A program made the translations under genes and the position numbers. Of a DNA stretch of 58,630 bases, positions 1 through 9,512 are shown in pieces. The stretch lies in NCBI GenBank assembly GCA_051745395.1, contig JBNJEA010000003.1, forward strand, positions 1-58,630. The letters are read 5' to 3'. Under the pieces are notes generated by a model. The model did not search any database. It was not told the origin of the DNA and saw only the letters and a program-made list of their open reading frames with translations. Position 1 is the stretch's first letter. Each line of letters begins with the position of its first letter. This DNA comes from JBNJEA01 sp051745395. Its GTDB lineage: Bacteria; Desulfobacterota; Desulfobacteria; Desulfobacterales; Desulfosalsimonadaceae.

Positions 1-1
1 C

Positions 2-1798
2 CAAACTCATTTTTGGCATAAAGATTGTTCCAAACGCAGCCATGTGTTTGTCCTCTATTTAAATATGCTGCTCGGCATTGCCATGGGCTGCATGATGGTC
101 GTCGCTGGCACCACCGCGGCCACGGCATTTCTCGTCAAGCCGGTGCTGGATGAGATTTTCATGCAGAAAAACACCGCCATGCTCATACTGCTGCCAGTGG
201 TGGTCATGGTGCTCTACGTCTGCCGCGGCATTGCCATGTACGGGCAGGAATATTTGATGAAATACGTGGGCGAGCGTATCATCAAGCGTTTGCGCGACAG
301 CCTCTACGACCGGATCATCGAGTTGCCGCTGGATTTTTTCCAGCGGTCGAAAACCGGGGTATTAATGGCCCGGATCACCAATGATGTCAACATTATCAAA
401 AACATGGTCTCCACTGCGGTGACCGGGGCCCTGCGCGATTTTTTCACCATTATCGGTTTGGTTTTCGTAATTTTTTACCGGGACTGGCAGTTGGCCATTA
501 TCGCCATGGTGGTTTTGCCGGCTGCATTTTTTCCGGTTTATGAATTCGGCCGCCGGGTCCGGCGTTTTTCCACCCGGAGCCAGGAGGCCATGGCCGAATT
601 GAATTCGTTTCTTCATGAAACCTTTGCCGGCAACAAGGTGGTCAAAGCCTTCGGCATGGAAGACAGGGAAAAAAAACGGTTTTTTGACAAAAGCAGAAAC
701 CTGTTCCGATTCGAAACCCGGATGTTTCGGGCCCAGGCCCTGACCTCTCCGGTCATGGAGATCCTTGCCGGCATCGGGATTTCGCTGTTGATCTGGTATG
801 GCGGCCACGGTGTTGTCGAAGGCGACGCCACGCCCGGCACCTTCTTTTCGTTTATGACCGCGGTGATGTTGCTGTATCCGCCGGTCAAAAAACTGACCAA
901 ACTCAACAACGTCGTGCAGCAGGGGCTGGCAGCCGCGGACCGGGTGTTTGATATCCTGGAAACCGAATCCGATATTGTCGAGACCGATCAACCGGCGGCC
1001 CTGCCGTCTCCTCCGCATCGTATCCGTTTTGAAAACGTCCGTTTTGCCTATAGAACAGATGAAAATGTTTTGGAAAACATCGACCTGGAGGTCCCTCCCG
1101 GGCAACGGCTGGGCATTGTCGGCACCAGCGGGGGCGGCAAGACATCGCTGGTGAACCTGGTTCCGCGCTTCTACGATGTCACTGGCGGTGCGGTCCGCAT
1201 CGACGGTATCGATATCCGGGATGTAAAGATCAGCGATCTCAGACAGCGCATCGCCATTGTCACCCAGGAGCCGATCCTGTTTGACGACACTATCGGCAAC
1301 AACATTGCCTACGGCCATCCGGAGGCCACGGAGGATCAGATCATCGCCGCGGCGAAAGCGGCCTATATTTTTGATTTTATTCAGGGGCTGCCCAAGGGAT
1401 TGGATACCGGGATCGGGGAGCTCGGCAGCCGGCTGTCCGGGGGGGAAAGGCAGCGGATGTGCATCGCCCGGGCCCTGCTCAAAAATGCCCCCATCCTGAT
1501 TCTCGATGAAGCCACCTCCGCACTTGACAGCGAAGCCGAGCAACTGGTGCAGAAAGCCCTGCAGAACCTGATGCGGGGCCGGACGTCTTTTGTGATCGCC
1601 CATCGGCTTTCCACCGTTGTGGCGGCCGACCGGATCATTGTCATGGTCGGCGGGCAGATTGTGGAATCTGGCAATCATGCCGACCTGCTGGCGCAGCAAG
1701 GCGAATACTTCAAGCTCTATCAAGGTCAGTTCGCCGATTCGGCCAATGCCTGCCGGGCATCGGAAAACCGGCAACAACCGGATCAGGAGAAAGCCTAG
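2..1798 (+). CDS. msbA: Lipid A export ABC transporter MsbA (5' end outside window)
   Basis: Homodimeric inner-membrane flippase that moves lipid A-core across the membrane using ATP. The N-terminal half has about six hydrophobic segments; the C-terminal half is the nucleotide-binding domain, with a Walker A loop of the form GTSGGGKTS, a Q-loop (VTQEPILF), the ABC signature LSGGERQR, Walker B ILILDEATSALD and the switch His in IAHRLST. The frame is open to the window edge. The first usable start, GTG at 44, has no ribosome site and would remove the usual first 20-30 residues, so the gene is treated as 5'-truncated by the window. It is followed 3 bases later by lptF, forming the head of an LPS-export operon. 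Assignment to MsbA rather than another type-1 exporter rests on the lptF-lptG-lpxK context. Confidence 0.9.
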   Translation, partial: QTHFWHKDCSKRSHVFVLYLNMLLGIAMGCMMVVAGTTAATAFLVKPVLDEIFMQKNTAMLILLPVVVMVLYVCRGIAMYGQEYLMKYVGERIIKRLRDSLYDRIIELPLDFFQRSKTGVLMARITNDVNIIKNMVSTAVTGALRDFFTIIGLVFVIFYRDWQLAIIAMVVLPAAFFPVYEFGRRVRRFSTRSQEAMAELNSFLHETFAGNKVVKAFGMEDREKKRFFDKSRNLFRFETRMFRAQALTSPVMEILAGIGISLLIWYGGHGVVEGDATPGTFFSFMTAVMLLYPPVKKLTKLNNVVQQGLAAADRVFDILETESDIVETDQPAALPSPPHRIRFENVRFAYRTDENVLENIDLEVPPGQRLGIVGTSGGGKTSLVNLVPRFYDVTGGAVRIDGIDIRDVKISDLRQRIAIVTQEPILFDDTIGNNIAYGHPEATEDQIIAAAKAAYIFDFIQGLPKGLDTGIGELGSRLSGGERQRMCIARALLKNAPILILDEATSALDSEAEQLVQKALQNLMRGRTSFVIAHRLSTVVAADRIIVMVGGQIVESGNHADLLAQQGEYFKLYQGQFADSANACRASENRQQPDQEKA

Positions 1799-1801
1799 AC
1801 C

Positions 1802-2995
1802 ATGGCGACGGCATCGATCGTCAACCGCTATATTTTCTTCGAGTTGATCCCGCCGTTTGTCATGAACGTGGTGTTTTTCATGTTCGTGTTTCTCATGCGC
1901 CAGATCCTTGAGATCACCAACATGATTGTCAACTACCAGGTCAGCATCATCGCTTTTTTTTTGATGCTGATCTATTCCATGCCTTATTTTCTTGTCTACA
2001 TCATCCCCATGTCGGTGATGATGAGCACCCTGCTGACGTTTCTGAGGATGTCGGGTGATAACGAGATCGTGGCCTTAAAGGCCGCCGGCGTCAACATGTA
2101 CCGCTTGCTGCCGGCCGTGCTGGGCTTTGCCTTGATGGGGCTGCTCATTACCTCCCTGATGGCCATCTATGGCATGCCATGGGGCCGTTCCTCCTACGAG
2201 GAGCTGACCATGAAGGTGGTGCGCTCCAATTTCAATGTCGGCTTAAAGGCCCACCATTTCAATGACAGCTTTGCCGGGGTGACATTTTATGTCAATGACA
2301 TTGATTACAAAAGCCGGGAGTTGCACGAGGTCTTTATCGAAGACAGCCGCAAAAGCGGGGTCAGTTCCACGGTGGTGGCGCCGAAGGGCTACCTGTTTGC
2401 CGGGGATGATTCCTACAGCTTTGTTTTGCGGCTTTACAACGGGCTGATCAACCAGGTACAGCTTGACAAACGCACCGCTCATGCGATCCGTTTTGATACC
2501 TATGACATCCGGCTGGACTTGAAAAGCGCTGTCAGTGATGGCAAAAGCCGCAGCAAGGACGAAAAGGAAATGGGGTTGTCCGAATTGATCGCCGCGCTGG
2601 GCAAATCCAAGGAAAAAGACAAGCGTTACTATTCCCTGCTCATGGAACTGCACCGGAAGTTTTCCATCCCGTTTGCCTGTATTGCCCTGTCCATTCTGGC
2701 GGTGCCGCTGGGCATCCAGTCGCTTTCGGCCCGGCGTTCGGCGGGTTTGGGCATCGGGTTGATCTGTTTTCTTTTGTATTATCTCCTTTTATCCGCCGGC
2801 ACGGTTTTCGGGGAAACCGGGGCGGTGCCGCCGCTTGTGGGCATGTGGGCCCCCAATTTCGTCATGGGGACGTTCGGTATTTACCTGTTCGTTAAGTCCA
2901 AAAACGATCAGCCGGTGGCGTTTTTCGACGTCGCCCGGGCGATCGGGGCCCGGGTAATCCGCGGCCTCAAAAAAGGGCGGCGGCCGTCTTGCTGA
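1802..2995 (+). CDS. lptF: LPS export permease LptF/YjgP family
   Basis: One of two paralogous permease subunits of the LptB2FG transporter, which extracts LPS from the inner membrane. The 397-residue protein has the family layout: three hydrophobic helices at the N-terminus (ending in the DNEIVALKAAGV coupling region near residue 80), a periplasmic beta-rich domain in the middle, and three C-terminal helices. Start ATG at 1802 is preceded by AGGAG at about 1785 and lies 3 bases after msbA. The LptB ATPase is not in this window. The order lptF then lptG is inferred from position; the two paralogues are hard to tell apart by eye. Confidence 0.88.
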   Translation: MATASIVNRYIFFELIPPFVMNVVFFMFVFLMRQILEITNMIVNYQVSIIAFFLMLIYSMPYFLVYIIPMSVMMSTLLTFLRMSGDNEIVALKAAGVNMYRLLPAVLGFALMGLLITSLMAIYGMPWGRSSYEELTMKVVRSNFNVGLKAHHFNDSFAGVTFYVNDIDYKSRELHEVFIEDSRKSGVSSTVVAPKGYLFAGDDSYSFVLRLYNGLINQVQLDKRTAHAIRFDTYDIRLDLKSAVSDGKSRSKDEKEMGLSELIAALGKSKEKDKRYYSLLMELHRKFSIPFACIALSILAVPLGIQSLSARRSAGLGIGLICFLLYYLLLSAGTVFGETGAVPPLVGMWAPNFVMGTFGIYLFVKSKNDQPVAFFDVARAIGARVIRGLKKGRRPSC

Positions 2996-3060
2996 CCGGA
3001 TTGTCGGTACCTTTGCTTTTTTTCTGACGGCTCCGCCATTTTGTCAATGATTGCGATGCA

Positions 3061-4137
3061 ATGACTGTTATCCACCGATACCTGATCCGTTCGTTTATGA
3101 AGTATTTCGCCATCGTGCTTGCCATGGTGGTGGTGATTTACCTTTCCATTGATTTTTTCGGCAAGATTGATAACTTTCTTGCCTCGGATTTGGGGGCGGG
3201 GCAGATCCTGCTGTTTTTTTTATACAAAATCCCCTTAATCGTCTCCCAGATCACCCCGGTGGGCGTGCTGCTGTCCGTATTGATCGTGTTCGGGCTGATG
3301 AACAAAAACAACGAAATCGTCGCCCTGAAAAGCAGCGGAATCAGTGTGTTTTACCTTTTATTGCCCATAGCGGTGCTCGGGGTGATCTTTTCGGTGGCCT
3401 TGTTCGTGTTTTCCGAAGCGGTGGTGCCGATCAGCATCAGCCGCTCCAACCGGATCGAGGCCCGGGAAGAAGGCGCCGGGAAGATGATGACCTCACGGGA
3501 GAAAAATATCTGGATCCGGCATGCCGACGGTCTGGCCCATGTCAAGTATTACCATCCGGCCAATCAGACGCTGCGCGGGATCAGCGTTTACGTATTCGAT
3601 GATGATTTCAATCTGGTCGAGCGCATCGACGCCGAGCGGGCCGAGTTTGCCGGGGGAAGGTGGTTGCTTTACGACGCCATGTTGCAGCGGCTCAAAGGGG
3701 CGGACAAAGACATCGACATCCGCTTTCATGCGCAGATGGAAGAAACATTTGATCTGGTCCCCTCGGATTTTCAGCGGGTGGTCCGGGATGCCGAGGAAAT
3801 GAGTTTTGCCAGCCTCTGGCGCTACATCCGGAAAATGGAGGCCGAGGGATACGATGCCACCGAATACCGGGTGGATCTGTTCGGCAAAACCGCCTTTCCT
3901 TTTGTCTGTTTTATCATGTGTCTGATGGGCGGCACCATTGCCTTGCGGGGCAAAACCGGCGACGGCATGGCGGTGTCTTTTGCCTATGGCCTGGTGACGG
4001 CCTTTTTGTACTGGTCCGTCTACAGTTTCTGCCTGTCCCTGGGCTACGGGCAGTTGTTGCCGCCGTGGCTTGCGGCATGGACCGCCAATTTCGTTTTTGC
4101 CTGTTCTGCCGGATTGATGTTGCTGAACCTGGAATAG
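3061..4137 (+). CDS. lptG: LPS export permease LptG/YjgQ family
   Basis: Second permease subunit of the LPS extractor, expected to pair with the preceding LptF in the inner membrane. 358 residues, again with three N-terminal helices, a periplasmic jelly-roll region and three C-terminal helices. The conserved cytoplasmic loop reads NKNNEIVALKSSGIS near residue 80, matching the equivalent loop of the upstream paralogue. A 65-base gap separates it from lptF, and lpxK begins 22 bases after its stop, so the run continues as one operon. No clear Shine-Dalgarno is visible before the ATG. Confidence 0.88.
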   Translation: MTVIHRYLIRSFMKYFAIVLAMVVVIYLSIDFFGKIDNFLASDLGAGQILLFFLYKIPLIVSQITPVGVLLSVLIVFGLMNKNNEIVALKSSGISVFYLLLPIAVLGVIFSVALFVFSEAVVPISISRSNRIEAREEGAGKMMTSREKNIWIRHADGLAHVKYYHPANQTLRGISVYVFDDDFNLVERIDAERAEFAGGRWLLYDAMLQRLKGADKDIDIRFHAQMEETFDLVPSDFQRVVRDAEEMSFASLWRYIRKMEAEGYDATEYRVDLFGKTAFPFVCFIMCLMGGTIALRGKTGDGMAVSFAYGLVTAFLYWSVYSFCLSLGYGQLLPPWLAAWTANFVFACSAGLMLLNLE

Positions 4138-4159
4138 TGGCGTGGCGCCGGGTGGGGGT

Positions 4160-5329
4160 ATGAATCGATTGAAGAGGAAAGTGGGCCGCATCATCGAAGG
4201 CGAAGCAGAGCCGGATGCCGCACTGGCCGCACTGCTGTCGGCGGCCGCCGGCATTTACGGCGGCGGTGTTCGGTTGCGGGGCGCATGTTATGACAGGGGG
4301 CTGTTGCGCGTCAGACGGCTGCCCTGTCCGGTGGTCTCCATCGGCAATATTGCCGCCGGGGGTACCGGCAAAACCCCCATGGCCATGTATGTGGCAAGGA
4401 CCCTGCAGGAGATGGGATACCGGCCGGCCGTTTTGAGCCGGGGCTACAAGGGAGGTGCGGAAAAAGACGGTGCCGTGGTCAGCAACGGGCGGCATCTTTT
4501 GTGCGGGCCGTCTGTTGCCGGGGATGAGGCGTTTATGATGGCGGCGCAACTGCCGGGTATTGCCGTGCTGGTGGGCGGCAACCGATACCAAAGCGCACGG
4601 CGGGGGGTTGCGGAGCTAAATGCCGACGTGATCATTCTGGATGACGGTTTTCAGCATCGAAGACTCTACCGGGATATAGACTTGGTGCTGCTCGATGCGC
4701 GGCAACCGCTGGGCAATCAATATCTGCTGCCCCGCGGCATTTTGCGCGAGCCGGTCACGGCCCTGGAAAGAAGCCACGCCCTGGTGCTGACCCGGAGTCG
4801 CGAACAGCAGCCGGCGCCGGGCGCCTTACAACGGCGTTATCCGGACAAACCGATATTTTGCTCGGATCATTGCCCCTATGTGGCCGGCATTTTTGACGGT
4901 TCGGCCCCGTTGCCCGAAACGGTTTCACACAGCCGGCACAGGCAGGACCTGGCACCTGTCAAAAAGAGCCGGGTCTATGTGTTTTCCGGTATCGCCCGAA
5001 ACCGCGAGTTTGCGGATATGCTCGAAAAACAGGGTGTGGATGTCGCCGGGCGCCAGGCCTTTTCAGACCATCACCGGTATTCGGAAAACGAGCTGGAAGC
5101 CATCGTCAGCGCCGCCGAATCGCGATCCGCTCAGATGATCGTTACCACGGAAAAAGACTATGTGCGCATTGCCGGCCGTTTGCCCGGCCGTTTACCGGTT
5201 GCCGTAGTCGGTGTCCGGATTATATTTCACAAAGAGGACGCATCGGCATTGCTGCAATGGATGCAAGACGGGCTGACCCGGAAGACTGACACCGAAACGC
5301 ATGGACGTGGAGTTTGCGGAAGAATATGA
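4160..5329 (+). CDS. lpxK: Tetraacyldisaccharide 4'-kinase LpxK
   Basis: Phosphorylates the 4' position of the lipid A disaccharide to give lipid IVA, on the cytoplasmic face of the inner membrane. About 389 residues from the ATG at 4160; a GTG at 4142 is the alternative start. The P-loop reads SIGNIAAGGTGKTPMAMY, diagnostic of LpxK, followed by LSRGYKG, GDEAFMMA and the DDGFQHRRL motif that holds the catalytic acidic residues. A C-terminal FSGIARN segment is also typical. The stop codon overlaps the ATG of the next gene (ATGA), so the following kinase is translationally coupled. Confidence 0.92.
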   Translation: MNRLKRKVGRIIEGEAEPDAALAALLSAAAGIYGGGVRLRGACYDRGLLRVRRLPCPVVSIGNIAAGGTGKTPMAMYVARTLQEMGYRPAVLSRGYKGGAEKDGAVVSNGRHLLCGPSVAGDEAFMMAAQLPGIAVLVGGNRYQSARRGVAELNADVIILDDGFQHRRLYRDIDLVLLDARQPLGNQYLLPRGILREPVTALERSHALVLTRSREQQPAPGALQRRYPDKPIFCSDHCPYVAGIFDGSAPLPETVSHSRHRQDLAPVKKSRVYVFSGIARNREFADMLEKQGVDVAGRQAFSDHHRYSENELEAIVSAAESRSAQMIVTTEKDYVRIAGRLPGRLPVAVVGVRIIFHKEDASALLQWMQDGLTRKTDTETHGRGVCGRI

Positions 5330-5982
5330 AACCATTGACCCGGCCCCTGCTGGAAAAGACCCCCCATGAATGCGTGGCCAGGGGAAGATGGGGCAATGCA
5401 GATTTGATCCGATGCCGGCGGGATGGCCAATCCTGGATGATCAAGGATTTTTCGCCCTGTCCGTCGCTGGTGAAACGAACGTGGGGGCGCTGGATGGTGG
5501 AGCGGGAATTTCGGGCCCTGGCCCATTTGCAGGGCATCGACGGCATCCCCGAAGCTCCCTTTCGCCTGGATCGATATGCCGTGGGCTATCGCTTCATTCC
5601 GGGCAAAACTTTGAAAGACAGCGCGCCGGAAGATATTTTGCCGGATTTTTTCCATGGACTCGAAGCCCTGGTTTTGCAGATGCATGCCCGCCAAATGGTC
5701 CATCTCGATGTCCGCAACCGGCGAAACGTTTTGGTGACCGATGCCGGATGCCCCGCGCTGCTGGATTTCCAGTCGAGTCTGGCGCTTGATCATGTACCGG
5801 TGGTGTTTCACCGGTTGTTAAAAGACATTGATCTGTCCGGGGTGTATAAAAACTGGATTAAGATCCGGCCCGATTTAATCGATCAATCCCGGAAAGATCG
5901 TCTCGAACGGATCAATCGAAGGCGCCGGTTCTGGCTGTTTAAGGGATATATGCTGGGGCCCAAGGGCCAGCGCCGGCCATAG
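5326..5982 (+). CDS. LPS-core kinase-like protein (KdkA/WaaP/RIO-type fold)
   Basis: A 218-residue protein with a minimal protein-kinase-like fold. The catalytic loop is HLDVRNRRNVLV (Asp plus downstream Asn), and a metal-binding DF(Q) follows in LLDFQSS, in place of DFG. The small N-lobe has a plausible Lys in MIKDFS. Together with its ATGA overlap with lpxK this points to a kinase acting on Kdo or heptose of the LPS core, as KdkA or WaaP do, rather than on protein. There is no transmembrane segment. The exact sugar cannot be read from sequence. Confidence 0.7.
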   Translation: MKPLTRPLLEKTPHECVARGRWGNADLIRCRRDGQSWMIKDFSPCPSLVKRTWGRWMVEREFRALAHLQGIDGIPEAPFRLDRYAVGYRFIPGKTLKDSAPEDILPDFFHGLEALVLQMHARQMVHLDVRNRRNVLVTDAGCPALLDFQSSLALDHVPVVFHRLLKDIDLSGVYKNWIKIRPDLIDQSRKDRLERINRRRRFWLFKGYMLGPKGQRRP

Positions 5983-6063
5983 ATGGATCAGAAGCGATGA
6001 CGAAACATTGGATTTGAAAGAAAGACTGCGCCCCCAACATGTCCCGGCAAAGGAGATGGCCCC

Positions 6064-6606
6064 ATGACCCCGAGCGAACAGGAACAGGCGATCGCCCCCG
6101 ATCTTCACGAAACGGTCCATGTCGCCGAAGGCGCACGGATTTACGGGGATGTCATCATCGGAAAACAATCCAGCGTCTGGTTCAATGCGGTGTTGCGCGC
6201 CGATGAAGGCCGGATTGCCATCGGGAAAGGGACAAACATCCAGGACAACGTGGTCATCCACAGTGATCTCGGCACCGGCGCCTGGATCGGAGACAGCGTT
6301 ACCATCGGCCACGGAGCGATTATCCGGGGCTGCCGTATTGAAGAAAACGTCATGGTGGGCATGAATGCCACGGTCATGACCCATGCCCATATCGGCAAAG
6401 ACAGCATGGTGGGGGCCAATGCGCTGGTGCCCTACTACAAAACCTTTCCGGAACGCTCATTGATTACCGGCGTGCCCGCCCGATGGGTCCGCTACCTCAC
6501 CGACGACGAAGTGGCGTTCAACCGGACCGCCGTCGACGCCTACCTGAAACTGGTCGAGCGGTATGCCGCAAAAAAGATCCGGGCCTGGCCCGGGCATCAG
6601 CCGTAA
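6064..6606 (+). CDS. Gamma-class carbonic anhydrase family protein (left-handed beta-helix)
   Basis: 180 residues built of hexapeptide repeats (for example IGKQSSVWFNAVLRAD, then IGKGTNIQDN), the hallmark of the left-handed parallel beta-helix. Metal ligands of the YrdA/CaiE/Cam type are visible: His in VVIHSD, His in TIGHGAIIRG and His in MTHAHIG. A strong AAAGGAGA precedes the ATG by about 6 bases. Members act as zinc- or iron-dependent carbonic anhydrases or have unknown roles, and trimers are usual. It follows the LPS operon but is probably an independent housekeeping gene. Confidence 0.85.
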   Translation: MTPSEQEQAIAPDLHETVHVAEGARIYGDVIIGKQSSVWFNAVLRADEGRIAIGKGTNIQDNVVIHSDLGTGAWIGDSVTIGHGAIIRGCRIEENVMVGMNATVMTHAHIGKDSMVGANALVPYYKTFPERSLITGVPARWVRYLTDDEVAFNRTAVDAYLKLVERYAAKKIRAWPGHQP

Positions 6607-6640
6607 CCGGTTTCGCCTGGCAAACGCCCGGTCGCCTTTT

Positions 6641-7231
6641 TTATCCGACGGGATAGACGTAGGTGAATATGAAAAGCACGACATAGCATGCCCCCACCGC
6701 GACCATGTTGCGCACCCCGTGGTTTTGCCGGAAGCTTTCATTGTCGAACAAAAACAGTTTGCCGGGGGCAAGGCGCTTTAATGTGGGCCGGTAGGGCGGC
6801 ACCTCCCGGCAGTAGGCCCCATAATCCTGCCCGAACAGCTCGCGTAAAACCTTTTCTTCCCGCCGAACCCGGTTGACCATGTAGAAATAATAAATGATGA
6901 CGTAGCCGCCAATGAGCCACGGATTGCCAGTCATGAGCAGGATTCCCAAAATCAGGAAAAACCGCCCGATGTACATGGGATTGCGCATGAACATGTAGGG
7001 GCCTTCCGTGGTCAGGCGTTTCTGGGTCTTGATGGTGGCAAAGCACCAGAGTTGGAGCAATTCGCCGAGCACGGAGACCACCAGGCCGGGGAAAAACCAC
7101 CCCGGTTCCAGTTGGGTGAGCAGCAGGGCGAATAAAACGAGAAAAAGGGGCAGGCGGAGTTTTAAAAAGCGCTTGCGGAGCGATTTGTCGTTGAAAAGCG
7201 CGTGGATTCGTTCAATGATTGCAGATGCCAT
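6641..7231 (-). CDS. Isoprenylcysteine carboxyl methyltransferase (ICMT)-family membrane protein
   Basis: A 196-residue integral membrane protein with several hydrophobic helices and the C-terminal ICMT/PEMT-like signature: RNPMYIGRFFLILG, then the acidic/basic RVRREEKVLRELFGQDYGAYC stretch that in this family binds S-adenosylmethionine (cut here into its two recognisable halves, RVRREEK and FGQDYGAYC). Start chosen at 7231, where AAGAGGATC precedes the ATG; the frame is open further upstream but without a ribosome site. Substrate unknown in bacteria; phospholipid or isoprenoid methylation are possibilities. Confidence 0.75.
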   Translation of the reverse strand: MASAIIERIHALFNDKSLRKRFLKLRLPLFLVLFALLLTQLEPGWFFPGLVVSVLGELLQLWCFATIKTQKRLTTEGPYMFMRNPMYIGRFFLILGILLMTGNPWLIGGYVIIYYFYMVNRVRREEKVLRELFGQDYGAYCREVPPYRPTLKRLAPGKLFLFDNESFRQNHGVRNMVAVGACYVVLFIFTYVYPVG

Positions 7232-7332
7232 GTTTGATCCTCTTACAGGTCTATAAGTTGCAGTATCCCTTTTCCTGGACAATGTCTCAAATGGCGGATG
7301 CGGGGCACTATTGCCGCCGGCATGCCGGCTTG

Positions 7333-8085
7333 TCAAGGGGTTTTTGAACGCAAGTGGCGCAATACGGCATCAATGTCTTCCGGCCGGTCCACGGCAAGGC
7401 TTCGTCGATCGGTAATCGCCACGTAAATGGCGATGCCGTTTTCAAGCATTCGCAATTGTTCGAGTTTTTCCATCTGTTCAAGCCGGCCTTGCGGCAGGTT
7501 GACAAAACGGTCCAGGGCGGCCCTCCGGAATGCATACAGACCGATATGGCCTAGATAGAAAGCGTGCTGCGGATCCCTTGCATGGGGAATCAGGGCCCGG
7601 GAAAAATACAGCGCCCGGCCGTCGGCTGCCAGCACCACCTTGACCCGGTCCGGGTTTTGGGCTGCTGCCGGGTCGAGCCGGTGGGCCAGGGTGGTCACCG
7701 CCACGGAGGGTGCGGCAAAGGGCCGGACCAGTTCCGAAAGCATCACCGGGTCGAGCAGGGGTTCGTCGCCCTGGATGTTGACGACCACGGCATCATCGGC
7801 GATCTGAAGCGCCACGGCCGCTTCGCGTACCCGGTCCGTGCCGCTGTGGTGATCGTGTCGGGTCATGATCACCGGCACTTCATGGGAGGCGGCGGCATCG
7901 GCGATGCGCTCGTCGTCGGTGGCGATGGCCACGCCGGAAAGCTCCGGGCATGTTGCTGCGCGTTCATAGACGTGTAAAAACATCGGCTTTCCGGCAATAT
8001 CGGCCAGCGGCTTTCCCGGAAAGCGGCTGGAGCCGTAACGGGCCGGGATAATGCCGTAGCAGGGGGGAAGCGTTGCAGCATTCAT
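7333..8085 (-). CDS. kdsB: 3-deoxy-manno-octulosonate cytidylyltransferase (CMP-Kdo synthetase)
   Basis: Activates Kdo with CTP to CMP-Kdo for lipid A-core assembly in the cytoplasm. The 250-residue protein begins with the nucleotide-binding IIPARYGSSRFPGKPL, has HHSGTDRVREA, and VVNIQGDEPLLDP with the metal-binding Asp. The ATG at 8083-8085 overlaps the stop of waaA by 4 bases (ATGA); the frame is open upstream of that start only as a shadow of waaA. The product feeds directly into WaaA, so the two coupled genes form a Kdo-transfer unit facing away from the lpxK operon. Confidence 0.93.
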   Translation of the reverse strand: MNAATLPPCYGIIPARYGSSRFPGKPLADIAGKPMFLHVYERAATCPELSGVAIATDDERIADAAASHEVPVIMTRHDHHSGTDRVREAAVALQIADDAVVVNIQGDEPLLDPVMLSELVRPFAAPSVAVTTLAHRLDPAAAQNPDRVKVVLAADGRALYFSRALIPHARDPQHAFYLGHIGLYAFRRAALDRFVNLPQGRLEQMEKLEQLRMLENGIAIYVAITDRRSLAVDRPEDIDAVLRHLRSKTP

Positions 8086-9377
8086 TGCGAAACCTTTGCT
8101 TGGCGGTGATCGGATACGGGGCGCAGCCGGGGGCGAATCCGGCGGCAGGCCTGTTCGGTGCCGCCCTGGCGGGCGGTGATATAGGCCCGGGCGGTTTGCC
8201 GGATCGATTCGCTGTCCGGAGGGGTGCGCATCTGCCGGATTAAGCGGTCGGCGGCCTTCTGCCGGTTGGCCACTTTTTCGACCAGGCCCTGGCGGAATAT
8301 GGACTCGCCGACCCAGGAAAAGTTTTCCCAGTACGGGCCGATAACGGGCACGATGCCATAGGTCAGCGGCTCCAGGAAGTTCTGTCCGCCCAGCGGGGCC
8401 AGGCTGCCGCCGACGAACACGGCGGTGGCCGACGCATAGGCCTTTGCCAGTTCGCCGAAGGTGTCCCACAGGATAACCTCGCCGGATTTTGCCGGGGTCG
8501 CCATTTCAGAGCGCCGCCGCCAGGCCGTCGGCGCCACTTGGTTGAGTAACGACCGCCAGTGCTCTATCCGGTGCATGTGGCGGGGAAACAGCCCGATGAC
8601 CGCATCGGGGCATTCATGCCGGATTTTTTTTAACATTTCCTTGATATCGGCTTCTTCTTCCCGGCGGATGGAGCCGAGGACCAGAAAATCAATCCCCGCC
8701 GGAATCAGCGGGCTTTTTTTTTTTGCGGTAGCCTCCGGCGAAAAAGAAATGCGATCGAACTTGATGTTGGGCATCACGGAAACCGCGTCTTTTCCGAAAA
8801 TTTCCGCAAACCGGGCGGCATCCGCTGCAGAGATCGCCAGGACGCTTTCCGGCCGGATTTTATAAAGCATTTTTTTGAATCGGCGGTATCCGGCCAGGCT
8901 GTTTTTGCGCATCCGGCCGTTGACGATATGGACCGGGCATTTGCGGGCGCGTAACGCATACAGCAGCCCCGGCCAGATTTCGGTTTCCAGAAGGACCACG
9001 AGTTTGGGGTTTACCTGTGCGGCAGCCGCTTCCATCAGCGTCGGCCGGTCAAAAGGGCAATAGGCGGTGGTGATGTGACAGTGTGGATTTTCCGCCGTTA
9101 TCGCTCGCGAAACCTTTTCGAGGATTTCCATGCCCTGACGGGTATTGGTGGTGACCAGTATCCGGGTCGGCCGGGCAGGCGACAGTTGCCGGATCAGGGT
9201 TTCGCACAGGTAGGCTTCGCCGCCGGAAGCGGCCTGGATCCATAAGTCCGCCGCCGGCAGATCGGATGTAAGCCGCCGCTGATCGTAGCCGTCTTTTAAG
9301 CGGGCATTGGCGCGTAACAACGGGATTGCCAGCCGCCAGGCGGCATCATAGAGGCGTATGGCTGCAAAATTGACCAT
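8082..9377 (-). CDS. waaA: 3-deoxy-D-manno-octulosonic acid transferase (Kdo transferase)
   Basis: Adds Kdo from CMP-Kdo to lipid IVA. 431 residues, close to the family length, with the GT-B fold. The N-terminal acceptor domain carries IQAASGGEAYL, where the Glu is the expected catalytic base. LVVLLETEIWPGLL follows, and the C-terminal CMP-Kdo domain has GLFPRHMHR, VGGSLAPLGGQNFLEPL and PVIGPYWENF. A hydrophobic N-terminus anchors it to the inner membrane. It is first gene of the waaA-kdsB pair. Confidence 0.92.
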   Translation of the reverse strand: MVNFAAIRLYDAAWRLAIPLLRANARLKDGYDQRRLTSDLPAADLWIQAASGGEAYLCETLIRQLSPARPTRILVTTNTRQGMEILEKVSRAITAENPHCHITTAYCPFDRPTLMEAAAAQVNPKLVVLLETEIWPGLLYALRARKCPVHIVNGRMRKNSLAGYRRFKKMLYKIRPESVLAISAADAARFAEIFGKDAVSVMPNIKFDRISFSPEATAKKKSPLIPAGIDFLVLGSIRREEEADIKEMLKKIRHECPDAVIGLFPRHMHRIEHWRSLLNQVAPTAWRRRSEMATPAKSGEVILWDTFGELAKAYASATAVFVGGSLAPLGGQNFLEPLTYGIVPVIGPYWENFSWVGESIFRQGLVEKVANRQKAADRLIRQMRTPPDSESIRQTARAYITARQGGTEQACRRIRPRLRPVSDHRQAKVSQ

Positions 9378-9484
9378 GGAATCGCTGTCTGCTCCGAGTG
9401 CATTTGAAGGACGAAAGCAATTGTCCCCGTATTACAATAAAATGGCGCCATGAGCAAAATATAAAATACGACCTTCTACGGAAT

Positions 9485-9512
9485 TTCACGGTATAAGGTT
9501 TACGGTTTGGGT
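9485..9512. repeat. Short tandem heptamer array, copy 1
   Basis: Four consecutive 7-base units on the + strand: TTCACGG, TATAAGG, TTTACGG, TTTGGGT. They belong to the same degenerate family (TATAAGG/TTTGAGG) found at 22762-22838 and, in reverse orientation, at 34201-34242. It lies in the 351-base gap between waaA and metF, which otherwise holds only the hairpin at 9647-9687. Confidence 0.75.

Noticed and set aside
362..1777. 471-codon antisense frame opposite msbA
   Set aside because: Shadow of msbA with no start signal or domain.
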